From: Lunularia cruciata
Taxonomy: Eukaryota; Streptophyta; Marchantiopsida; Lunulariales; Lunulariaceae
Assembly (NCBI GenBank): GCA_948567375.1
Contig: OX419755.1
Coordinates: 46,381,001 to 46,445,000, forward strand
DNA length: 64,000 nucleotides
Direction: 5' to 3'
Positions 30,356-40,014 of this stretch are shown piece after piece. Position numbers and translations under genes: made by a program. The first letter of the stretch is position 1; each line of letters begins with the position of its first letter. The notes beneath the pieces were generated by a model. That model ran no database searches. It had not been told where the DNA came from and was given only the letters and a program-made list of their open reading frames with translations.

Positions 30356-30936
30356 GAAAGTAGTTGGTCTACTTGTGTGAAGATGAGAATCAATGCAGGC
30401 TTTAGAGCTTTGTATTCACTCATGAACCGCTCTAGACTTGCTCACCTTACCACATGGGCGTTGAAGAAGGTGCTGTTCAGATCTCTTGTGCAGCCGGTGG
30501 TTCTCTATGGTGCTCAGATTTGGGGTCCAGGTACTAAGAAGACATGGTGGCAAAAGGTGGAGAAAGTTCAGAAATTGTTTTTGTGTGATGAACTTGGGGT
30601 GAGGACTCAAACTCCTTATGTATTGCTGCTTGCTGAAACCGGGTTTTTGCCACTTGAGGCTGAAGCTTTGTTTTTAGCTATCACATATGCCACTAAGGTG
30701 AGGTCCATGGAGCATGAGAGACTTCACTACCAAGCTTTTTGTGCCACTCTATCTGTCGGTGGGTATACAGATCTGATTGCATGGGCCACAAGGTGGAATG
30801 TTTGTGAGTGACATTGGAGGTTGGAGCCTATTGCACTACGAGAAGTGATCAAGGAGCAGTTTTTACTTCTCTTATGGCAGCAGCCCGGTACCAAGATGGT
30901 GTTCTATCAGCAGTTTGTAAATCCTATGTTGGTGTA
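30356..30936 (+). mobile_element. LINE ORF2 C-terminal fragment
   Basis: Residues ~773-964, with TGA at about 30808 (Arg codon elsewhere). It joins a 5'UTR through TCCTAAA repeats exactly as at 1807. Confidence 0.82.
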
Positions 30937-31015
30937 TCCTAAATCCTAAATCCTAAATTTTTGGTGTTGGAAGTAAAACTTCCAGATTGACTGTGAGCGA
31001 TAAGTGATTGGCACA

Positions 31016-32001
31016 ATGGAGGATTCCAAGATGGTGAAAGACATTGCTGATATAGCCATGAAGCAACAACAATTAGCTGAAATGTATAGGAAAGCAAATG
31101 ATTTCCACAAGGACCTTAGAAGCTTCATGAAACAATGAAACAATGAAATATAAAGCCCGAAAGACCCAAAGAGTCAAAAGGCTGGAAACACAATACAAAA
31201 CACATGAAATGTGAGCCTAGGCAAGGGCCTAGGGCATCTGACCAATCTGTAACAAATTGGTACGATATACCTATGGCACCTATGTCCCAGTGCATGAGTA
31301 CTCTCATGATTGATATGGAATTTGTAAAGGTTGAGATCAGTAGTGTCAAAGAGTCTTTGAACCTAGTCAACCAAGAGATTCAAGACCTCAAGAAGAGTTT
31401 TATTTCTCTGTTAACATCAACCAAGGGGATGGTTGATGCTACCGAGAAAGTTGCTTCCTTGGCAGCACAAGCCAACGATATTGCTACACAAGGCGGAGGG
31501 CTCCAACAGATTGTGGACACACTAGAAGTGAAGATGAAGTCTTATGCTGAAGCTACTAAGGTGGCTCAAATCTCTTGCTTGCAAGAGCATGAGGTTGAGA
31601 AGGAGAACCAATTGGTCAGGATGAAGAACTTGAGAATTTCAGGTTTGCCAGAGACTGAGAAGGAAGACACCAAGGCCATAGTGTGTGAGTTTATTGCTGA
31701 TTCTTTGAGAGTCCATGATCCTCAGATTTTGCAAGCATATAGATTGGGACAACAAGGTGCACAACCAAGAAGCATTTTGGTGAGGTTTGGCTCAGAAACT
31801 CAGAGGAATTCAGTGATGGATAACAAGGCTATACTGAAGGGGCGGCATATTTGGTTGGACCCTGATCTCACACCTCTCCAATGGCAAGCAAAGAAGGGAG
31901 AATTAGCAAAAGTGAAGGAGGCTCAACAAGCAGGTTTTGTTGCATTCTTGAGAGACAATAGAGCTGTGATCACCCAAAGGAAGTTGTCAACTACCGCATA
32001 G
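31016..32001 (+). pseudogene. LINE ORF1 (subfamily B)
   Basis: ATG 31016. The frame is stopped at the nested antisense tail (31130-31272). Beyond it the frame 31204-32001 is fully open and includes the coil remainder, KNLRISGLPE and ILVRF. It lacks the TGA found in the two sister copies. Ends TAG then CAATTC. Confidence 0.82.
31130..31272 (-). mobile_element. Nested 143-bp LINE 3' end in ORF1
   Basis: Same insertion point, length and flanking ATG as 1997-2139. Confidence 0.85.
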
Positions 32002-33256
32002 CAATTCCAGACCCTTAGAGTGTTGTTTTGGCATGTTCATGGTCTCACACATACCAAGTACTCAAGCGCTTAACCTGTGTGGGATGATGCTGATCTGATC
32101 AATCTTGTGGAGACATGGGAACATGAAGGAAACACCATTCAAGACATTGAAGGTTTCATTCTTGTTGGTTCAACTTGGAACAATCGGAGGCAGCACAGAG
32201 GAAGGGGCTTTGGAGGTATTGCTACTTACGTCAGATTTGGTTTTGAAAAATCAATCTCTTTGATAGGTCAAGACTCAAGTGGACAATACCAATGGCTGAG
32301 GATTGGAGGAGTTGCTACACCTTGCTTCCTTGCTGTTTGTTACTTTGCCCCATTGACATCACCAATCTATTCAAGCGGATCTCTCAACACCATGCAGCCT
32401 TTCCACTCCTTGACAAAGGATGTGTTGGAATTTCAAAGTAAAGGTGCAGTATTTATCCTTGGTGATTTCAATGCTATGATCCAAACCTCTCAGATTCCTG
32501 AGTTTAGTGACCTTGAGAATGACCCTTTCCATAGCTTGATAGATCATTCTAGTGCTTGGTCCCGCTCTTCCAAAGATCTCATATCCAACTCCATGAGTGA
32601 GCACTTTTTGAGTTTTGGTACCAATTGTAGCTTGAAGATCTTGAATGGCCTTTCTCAATTTCCAGAAACTTGTAAGAGCACATGCTTTGCTTCTGGTGGA
32701 TCCAACACTGTAGATTATATGCTCACCTCACTCAGTGATATACACATTGTCTCGGATTTTGTTGTTTTAGATCCTCAACCTGAATCTGACCATGCACCTT
32801 TATCTTGTGTCATCCTTCTTTCTTGCCTCAATAGAACCACATTACCTATTGACCATGCCTTTAGAGGGAAACTCCGTCTTGATTTTCACAAGCGAGATTT
32901 GTATCAACAAGCTATCCATGAGAAATTGAGCTCTATGGAGTGGAATTCTGATTTTCAACAACGTAGTGATTAGTTGGTTGAACTTCTTCAATCTACATCA
33001 ACAACTCTATTTCCACGAGGTTCTCACAGGAAGAGACTTGGTCTCCCTTGCAATAGGTGGTTTGATGCTGACTGTAAAATGGCAAGGATCAAAGCTATGG
33101 ATAGGTCTCTTGATCAGATTGCACAAAATCAAGCTTTTGTCTCTTATAGAAAGTTGGTGAAGTGCAAGAAGCGAGCGTTCTTGAGACTCAAGGGGGTTGA
33201 GTTGAGCGTTGAATTGAGGAGCAATCCCAAGGCTTTTTGGCAGAAGGTAACCATCA
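32002..33256 (+). pseudogene. LINE ORF2 endonuclease fragment
   Basis: Has the WHVHGL change and TAA shared with 2869 and 8784. GDFNA is followed by Met instead of Arg. TAG at 32971-32973 replaces Gln. It ends before the RT. Confidence 0.8.
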
Positions 33257-33836
33257 ATTTGTCATGGATAGCTTGTTGGTACAAATCTTGCTTGTGAAAA
33301 TCAAGACGGAGTTTCCCTCTAAAGGCATGGTCAATAGGTAATGTGGTTCTATTGAGGCAAGAAAGTAGGATGACACAAGATAAAGGTGCATGGTCAGATT
33401 CAGGTTGAGGATCTAAAACAACAAAATCTGAGACAATGTGTATATCAGTGGGTGAGGTGAGCATATAATCTATAGTGCTGGATCCACCAGAAGCAAAGCA
33501 TGTGCTCTTACAAGTTTCTGGAAATTGAGAAAGGCCATTCAAGATCTTCAAGCTACAATTGGTACCAAAGCTCAAAAAGTGCTCAAAAAGAGCCAACCTG
33601 TACACCAGTAGCTCCACTTCCATGAGTAATCTCTCTAGATCATCGATGAAGATTCCAAATAGAGTTGGAGATAGAGAGCAGCCTTGAATCACACCCATTG
33701 TGCTAAGGACATCTTGAGAGCTCAAAGATGAAAGTCTCACAACCACTTTCTCATAGAGTCTAGAGATAGCACCAATCAGATCAGTTGAAACACCAACTTG
33801 AGTGAGTCTCTCACTTAGCGATTTCCTAAGCACCTT
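33257..33836 (-). mobile_element. Two minus-strand LINE ORF2 pieces joined
   Basis: 33257-33594 covers endonuclease residues ~200-305; 33595-33836 covers RT residues ~609-690. They meet at an out-of-order junction within AAAAAG. The first piece is the inverted partner of 32580-32935. Confidence 0.8.
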
Positions 33837-34123
33837 AAGAAGAATCCAAAACAAAAAGGCTTGCGGGCCCAAGAGTTCTCAACTCTTTCCTCAAAGCCAA
33901 ACACCTAAGAATAATACCAAGTCAACACACTAAAATCCAAAATAGTGATGCTCATCTTTTCTACTTCCTCTAAAGTAAGGTCTCCTCTATCTTAGCTATG
34001 ACTAACTTTAGCTAACCATGACTAATATAGAACCATCCTTTATCTCTAAATAATATCTCTTAAGTACTTGTAATACCAAGCTAAATATCACAATACCACA
34101 CACATGCACAAATGGGTGTTACA
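33837..34123. other. Unique 287-bp segment
   Basis: The clearest stretch with no similarity to the LINE or gypsy element here. AT-rich, no long reading frame, ends GGGTGTTACA. It could be host DNA or an LTR piece; I see no diagnostic motif. Confidence 0.5.
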
Positions 34124-34241
34124 GGTCAAATGCCCTAGGCTTAGGCCTAGGCTCACATTTTATGTGTTTTGTATTGTGTTCCTAGCCTTTTGACTCTTTG
34201 GGTCTTCAGGGCTTTATATTTCATTGTTTCATTCTTTCATT
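34124..34241 (+). mobile_element. LINE 3'UTR-only insertion, diverged
   Basis: Second stem-loop (changed to CTTAGG in the loop), 3'UTR and tail, with more substitutions than other tails, suggesting greater age. Confidence 0.78.
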
Positions 34242-34346
34242 TCATAGAACTCAATTTCTCTTGGATAGCTTGTTGGTACAAGTCTCTCTTGTGAAAATCT
34301 AGACGAAGTTTTCTTCTAAAGGCTTGGTCAATAGGTAATGTGGTTC
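34242..34346 (-). mobile_element. Short LINE ORF2 fragment
   Basis: ORF2 residues ~275-313, minus strand. Confidence 0.7.
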
Positions 34347-35281
34347 AATGCGCCTCACCACAAGCTTTCTACAACCACCAAGATTGTACGATTTTGAGCT
34401 TTGTGCCAAATGTTATGAGTGATTGAAATTTTTGACAGAGGAGCCAGACTTGAGAAGTTGAATCTTCATCATATGGTGTCCAAATGGAGTGATTTCTGTG
34501 ACATCAGAAGCGCCTTTGGAAGCTCTTTTGACTGATACCAAGTGAGCGTGTTGAGCACATACACACAGAAAGTTATAAAGATTCAAATTCTGCCATCTCT
34601 CGGAGATTTTAGGGTTTGAGCTCAATTTTCAACACCTTGTAACTTTTTGGTTCTATGTCCAAATCTTTCAATCTTGGTCTCATTGGAAACACATGTAGAA
34701 GGAATTTCTTTCAAAGAAGTTTCAAATTTCATCAATTTGGGTTCTTGTGCGGTTGATGGTGCTCAAATCTGCAACTTTTAGAGGCTGGAACTTTGGACTC
34801 ACATCTTCAAATGAAGTGATTTTGGTCTCATTAGAAGCATCTTGTCAAGAGCTATTGATTGAAATTGTTTTCATAGAATTTGAAGCTTTGTGCTTGAAGT
34901 TATGAGCATTTGAATTCTGCAACTCAATGAGGATTAGAAGTTTACCATAGATAACTCTAGAGGCCATAACTCCATGTATATTGACTTAAATGAGTTCATT
35001 TTTGGTTCATTAGATAGAATTTCTCAAGAGCTTTTGATTATGTCATCATTTATAGATTTTGAAGTATTGTAGCCAAGGTTGTGAATTTTCGAAATCTGTA
35101 GGATTTCAAAATTTTCATGCAGGAAAAGTTCAAATTCAAAAGTTTGTAACTTTTGATTTACAAGTCCAAAGGAGTAGATTTTTGGTCCATGAGAAAAATT
35201 AATTGTAGAGCTATTGGTGTTCAAAGAGCATGAGTGAACCAGAGGATACAAGCTCATAGTATTTATTTAGAGCTTTTAGAA
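34347..35281 (+). repeat. LINE 5'UTR with ~180-bp repeat units
   Basis: The repeated TCCAAATGGAGTGATT-like core recurs at about 34479, 34658, 34805, 34986 and 35165. Spacings are ~180 bp except one shortened by ~30 bp. Confidence 0.72.
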
Positions 35282-36143
35282 CGGAAGCTTCAAAGATGAT
35301 GCAAGACATTGCTGAGATAGCTTCAAAATAGCAACAACTTGCTGTATAGAAAAGTAAATCACTTCCACAAGGAACTCAAGAGCTTTTTTGCCCATGTGTC
35401 TCAATGCATGAACACTCTTATGGCAAATTTGCAGACCGTAAGAGCTAATGTCTTGACTGTGAAAGAATCGCTAAATTTGATCACCGTAGATATCCAAGAA
35501 CTGAAGAAGAGTAGCAATTTGATGTTAAACTCCACAAAGGGTATGGGAGATGCTACTGAGAAGGTTGCTTCCTTGGGAGCACAAGCCACCAACATTGTTT
35601 CACAAAATGGAGGGTTGTAAGAGATGGTTGACACATTAGAGGTCAAGATGAAGTCATATGCTGAAGCTACAAAGGTGGCTCAAATCTCTTACTTGCAAGA
35701 GATGGTTGACACATTAGAGGTCAAGATGAAGTCATATGCTGAAGCTACAAAGGTGGCTCAAATCTCTTACTTGCAAGAGATTGAGAAGGAGAACCAACTG
35801 GTCGGAATGAAGAACTTGAGGATCTTCGGTTTGCCATAGACTGAGAAGGAAGACACCAAGGCCATAGTGTGTGAGTTTATTGTTGATTCTTTGAGAGTCC
35901 ATGATCCTTAGATTTTGCAAGCATATAGATTGGGACAACAAGGTGCACAACCAAGAAGCATTTTGGTGAGGTTTGGCTCAGAAAATCAAAGGAATGCAAT
36001 GATGGATAACAAAGCTATACTAAAGGGGCAGCGTATCTGGTTGGACCCTAATCTCACACCTTTCCAATGGCAAGCAAAGAAGTGAGAATTAGCAAAAGTA
36101 AAGGAGGCTCAACAAGCAGGGTTTGTTGCATTCTTGAGAGATA
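35282..36143 (+). pseudogene. LINE ORF1 (subfamily A), degenerate
   Basis: The start ATG has become ACG. Stops occur in the coil (near 35328 and 35617) and in the RNA-binding half (near 35836 and 35908). An exact in-frame 78-bp duplication lies at 35621-35776. Truncated before the ORF1 stop. Confidence 0.8.
35621..35776 (+). repeat. Two exact 78-bp tandem units in ORF1
   Basis: The unit (26 codons, MVDTLEVKMKSYAEATK region) occurs twice with no differences seen, adding one copy of the coil end in frame. Confidence 0.85.
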
Positions 36144-36251
36144 ATAGAACAATGAAATATGAACAATGAAATAAAAAGCCCGAAAGACCCAAAGAGTCAA
36201 AAGGCTGATAACACAATACAAAACACATGAAATGTGAGCCTAGGCCCAAGC

Positions 36252-37618
36252 CTAGGGCATCTGACCAATCTGTAACAAATTGGTCCGATGTAAACTAACC
36301 TCTGTCATGTACTTCCCTAATGCTAAAGCTTCAACCTGTAAGAGAGTTGAGAAGTCAATACAAGTAATTTGATGTCTAACTCTAATCTGCATATAACAAG
36401 GGCAATCAATCAACACATGATGCTCATCCTCAACTTTGCTCATAATACACAATTTGCAAAGTCGCATGGAGTGCTCTATCTGCTGCCAACGTCCTTGTTC
36501 TACTTCTAGTCTATGAGAACTTGTTCTATATTGAGCGATAACATGTCTAAGTGAAGTAGAAATCCTAGCCAAGAGATAATCTTGCTCACAATACACCAAC
36601 ATAGGATTTACAAACTGCTGATAGAACACCATCTTGGTACCGGGCTGCTGCCATAAGTGAAGTAAGAACTGCTTCTTGATCATTTCTTGTAGTGCAATAG
36701 GCTCCAACCTCCAATGTCGCTCAGAAACATTCCACCTTGTGGCCCATGCAACGAGATTTGTATACCAACCGACAGATAGAGTGGCACAAAAAGCTTGGTA
36801 AGGAAGTCTCTCATGCTCCATGGACCTCACCTTAGTGGCATATGTGATAGCTAAAAACTAAGCTTCAGCTCCAAGAGGCAAAAACCCTGTTTCAGCAAGC
36901 AGCAATACATAAGGAGTTTGAGTCTTCACCCCAAGTTCATCACACAAAAATAATTTCTGAATTTTCTCCTCCTTTTGCCACCATGTCTTCTTGGTACCTG
37001 GACCCCAAATCTGAGCACCATAACGAACCACCTGCTGCACAAGAGATCTGAACAGCACCTTCTTCAACTCCCATGTGGCTCACATTTCATGTGTTTTGTA
37101 TTGTGTTTCCAGCCTTTTGACTCCTTGGGTCTTTCGGGCTTTATATTTCATTGTTCATTGTTCATTGTAAGGTGAGCAAGTCTAAAGCAGTTCATGAGTG
37201 AATACAAAGCTCTAAAGCCTGCATTGATTCTCATCTTCACACAAGTGGACCAACTATAGTCATGAGAAAACTCAAGGCCCAAGTACTTGTAAGAAAAAAC
37301 CTGCTCCAATCGCTGTCTATCAAAAAAGAAAGGTGTGACACCTTTAGAACCCACCACAATCACCTTGGACTTGTCAAGGTTCACCTCCATCTTTGTTTGA
37401 TTGCAAAACAAGAGAAGAGAATCCAACAATTTCTGTAAACTTTGTGGATTGGTAGAGAGGAGCACTACATCATCCTCATACAATAGTGCATGTATCATCA
37501 AAGATCCAACCTGTACACCTGTAGCTCCAGCTTGCATAAGCACCCTCTCTAGATCATCGATGAAGATTCCAAACAATGTTGGGGATAAAGAGCAACCTTG
37601 AATCACACCCATTGGGCC
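36252..37618 (-). pseudogene. LINE ORF2 remnant with YEDD
   Basis: The catalytic RT motif reads LLYEDD near 37470, an Ala-to-Glu change at the YADD box. A TAG interrupts near 36860. The Cys/His motif is HHVLIDCP, a variant also seen at 38270 and 41273. Confidence 0.8.
37079..37167 (+). mobile_element. Nested 89-bp LINE 3'UTR and tail
   Basis: Starts CTCACATTTC and ends in two TTCATTG units. The target resumes exactly (GTGG then TAAGG), so no target duplication is visible. Confidence 0.85.
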
Positions 37619-38078
37619 TAGGGCTCCAATCTCCAATATCGCTCACAAACCTTCCACCTTGTGGCCCATGCAACCAGATTTGTATACCAACCAATAGATA
37701 GAGTGGTACAAAAAACTTGTTAGGGAAGTCTCTCATGCTCCATGGACCTCACCTTAGTGGCATATGTGAGAGCCAAGAACAAAGCTTCAGCCTCAAGAGG
37801 CAAAAACACTGTTTCAGCAAGCAGTAATACATAAGGAGTTTGAGTCCTCACTCCAAGTTCATCACACAAAAACAATTTATGAATTTTCTCCACCTTTTGC
37901 CACCATGTCTTCTTAGTACCTGGACCCCAAATCTGAGTACCATAGAGAACCACCGGCTGCACAAGAGATCTGAACAACACCTTCTTCAACTCCCATGTGG
38001 TAAGATGACCAAGTCTAGAGCGATTCATGATTGAATACAAAGCTCTAAAGCCTGCATTGATTCTCATCTTCACACAAG
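37619..38078 (-). mobile_element. LINE ORF2 fragment
   Basis: Residues ~776-924 on the minus strand, joined at both ends to other LINE pieces. Confidence 0.78.
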
Positions 38079-38221
38079 TAATGAAACAATGAAACAATGA
38101 AATATAAAGCCCGAAAGACCCAAAGAGTCAAAAGGCTTGAAACACAATACAAAACACATGAAATGTGAGCCTAGGCAAGGGCCTAGGGCATCTGACCAAT
38201 CTGTAACAAATTGGTCCGATG

Positions 38222-40014
38222 TAAACTAACCTCGGTCATGTACTTCCCTAACGCTAAAGCTTCAACTTGTTAGAGAGTTGAGAAATCACTACAAGTAATC
38301 TGATGTCTAACTCTTATCTGCATGTAACAAGGGCAATCAATCAACACATGATGCTCATCCTCAACTTTGCTCATAATACACAATTTGCAAAGTCGCATGG
38401 AGTGCTCTATCTGCTGCCAACGTCCTTGTTCTACTTCTAGTCTATGAGAACTAGTTCTATATTGAGCGATAACATGTCTAAGTGAAGTAGAGATCCTAGC
38501 CAAGAGATAATCTTGCTCACAATACACCAACAGCCTTTTGACTCTTTGGGTCTTTCGGGCTTTATATTTCATTGTTTCATTGTTTCATTGTTTCAACATA
38601 GGATTTACAAACTGCTGATAGAACACCATCTTGGTACCGGGCTGCTGCCATAAGTGAAGTAAAAACTGCTCCTTGATCACTTCTCGTAGTGCAATAGGCT
38701 CCAACTTCCAATGTCGCTCACAAACATTCCACCTGGTGGCCCATGTAACCAGATCTGTATACCAACCGACAGATAGAGTGGCACAAAAAGCTTGGTAGGG
38801 AAGCCTCTCATGCTCCATGGACCTCACCTTAGTGGCATATGTGATAGCTAAAAACTAAGCTTCAGCCTCAAGAGGCAAAAACCCGGTTTCAGCAAGCAGC
38901 AATACATAAGGAGTTTGAGTCCTCACCCCAAGTTCATCACACAAAAACAATTTCTGAACTTTCTCCACCTTTTGCCACCATGTCTTCTTAGTACCTGGAC
39001 CCCAAATCTGAGCACCATAGAGAACCACCGGCTGCACAAGAGATCTGAACAACACCTTCTTCAACTCCCATGTGGTAAGGTGCGCAAGTCTAGAGTGGTT
39101 CATGAGTGAATACAAAGCTCTAAAGCCTGCATTGATTCTCATCTTTACACAAGTGGACCAACTATAGTCATGAGAAAACTCAAGGCCCAAGTACTTATAA
39201 GAAGAAACCTGCTCCAATTGCTGTCCATAAAAAAAGAAAGGTGTGACACCTTTAGAACCTACCACCATCACCTTGGACTTGTCAAGGTTCACTTCCATCT
39301 TTGTTTCATTGCAAAACAAGAGAAGAGAATCCAACAACTTCTATAAACCCTTTGGGTTGGTGGAGACATCACTACATCATCTGCATAAAGGAGTGCATGT
39401 ATCATCAAAGAGCCAACCTGTACACCTGTAGCTCCAGCTTCCATGAGTAGACTCTCTAGATCATCGATGAAGATTCCGAACAGAGTTGGAGATAGAGAGC
39501 AGCCTTGGATCACACCCATTGTGCTAAGGATATCTTGAGAGCTCAAAGATGAAAGTTTTACAATCACTTTCTCATAGAGTCTAGAGATAGCACCAATCAG
39601 ATCAGCTGAAACACCCACTTCAATGAGTCTCTCACTCAGAGATTTCCTGAGCACCTTATCAAAGGCCTTCCTGAAATCAACAAAGGCAACATAGAGAGCT
39701 CTCCCAACACCCTTGGATTTCCACCACAAAACATGAAGTACCAATAGGTGGTCCAAAGTACTAAAGCCTAATCTGAAACCAGCTTGGCACTTAGCTGGAA
39801 TTTTGTGTTTTTCAGCCCAAGTGCTCAACCTTGACTCCAAAATTCGACCATACAACTTGGCAAACACACTACCAACAAGTATGGTACGGTAATTGGTGAC
39901 AACATCTCTCTGGCCAGACTTGTGAATAGGAACTACCTTCTTGAAGCACCATCTATCCGGAAAGCCACACTTGATTGCCTCATTCAAATGAAAAGTGAGT
40001 ACTGAAATCAGTTG
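38222..40014 (-). pseudogene. LINE ORF2 remnant
   Basis: RT core is open at 39289-40017 with FVDFRKAFDKV and YADD, but the frame shifts directly after YADDVV near 39368. A TAG near 38857 (Leu codon elsewhere) matches the one at 36860, so the two copies share ancestry. Confidence 0.8.
38533..38593 (+). mobile_element. 61-bp LINE tail insertion with target duplication
   Basis: Only the last ~35 bp of 3'UTR plus tail. CAACA is duplicated (38528-38532 and 38594-38598). It is the shortest convincing LINE insertion in the window. Confidence 0.87.

Larger units (their letters stand above)
30937..33256 (+). mobile_element. Subfamily-B LINE, third version of the mosaic
   Basis: Parallel to 1808-4125: 5'UTR stub, ORF1 with the same nested antisense 3' end, TAG, then ORF2 through residue ~417. 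It breaks at 33256 and turns back into minus-strand ORF2. Confidence 0.87.
34347..36143 (+). mobile_element. Subfamily-A LINE: 5'UTR and ORF1 only, decayed
   Basis: A near-complete 5'UTR and degenerate ORF1, cut at 36143 by the tail of a minus-strand LINE. Confidence 0.83.
36144..37618 (-). mobile_element. 5'-truncated LINE, 3' end with nested tail
   Basis: Reading leftward: ORF2 residues ~654-1077, 3'UTR and tail. Interrupted by a plus-strand 89-bp tail at 37079-37167. At its right edge a short GGCCTAGGG remnant marks a scrambled junction. Confidence 0.83.
38079..40014 (-). mobile_element. 5'-truncated LINE: RT to 3' end, with nested tail
   Basis: Octamer tail at 38079-38110, then ORF2 from residue 1077 back to ~490. 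Contains the 61-bp plus-strand insertion 38533-38593. At 40014 it meets a plus-strand ORF2 head on. Confidence 0.85.
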
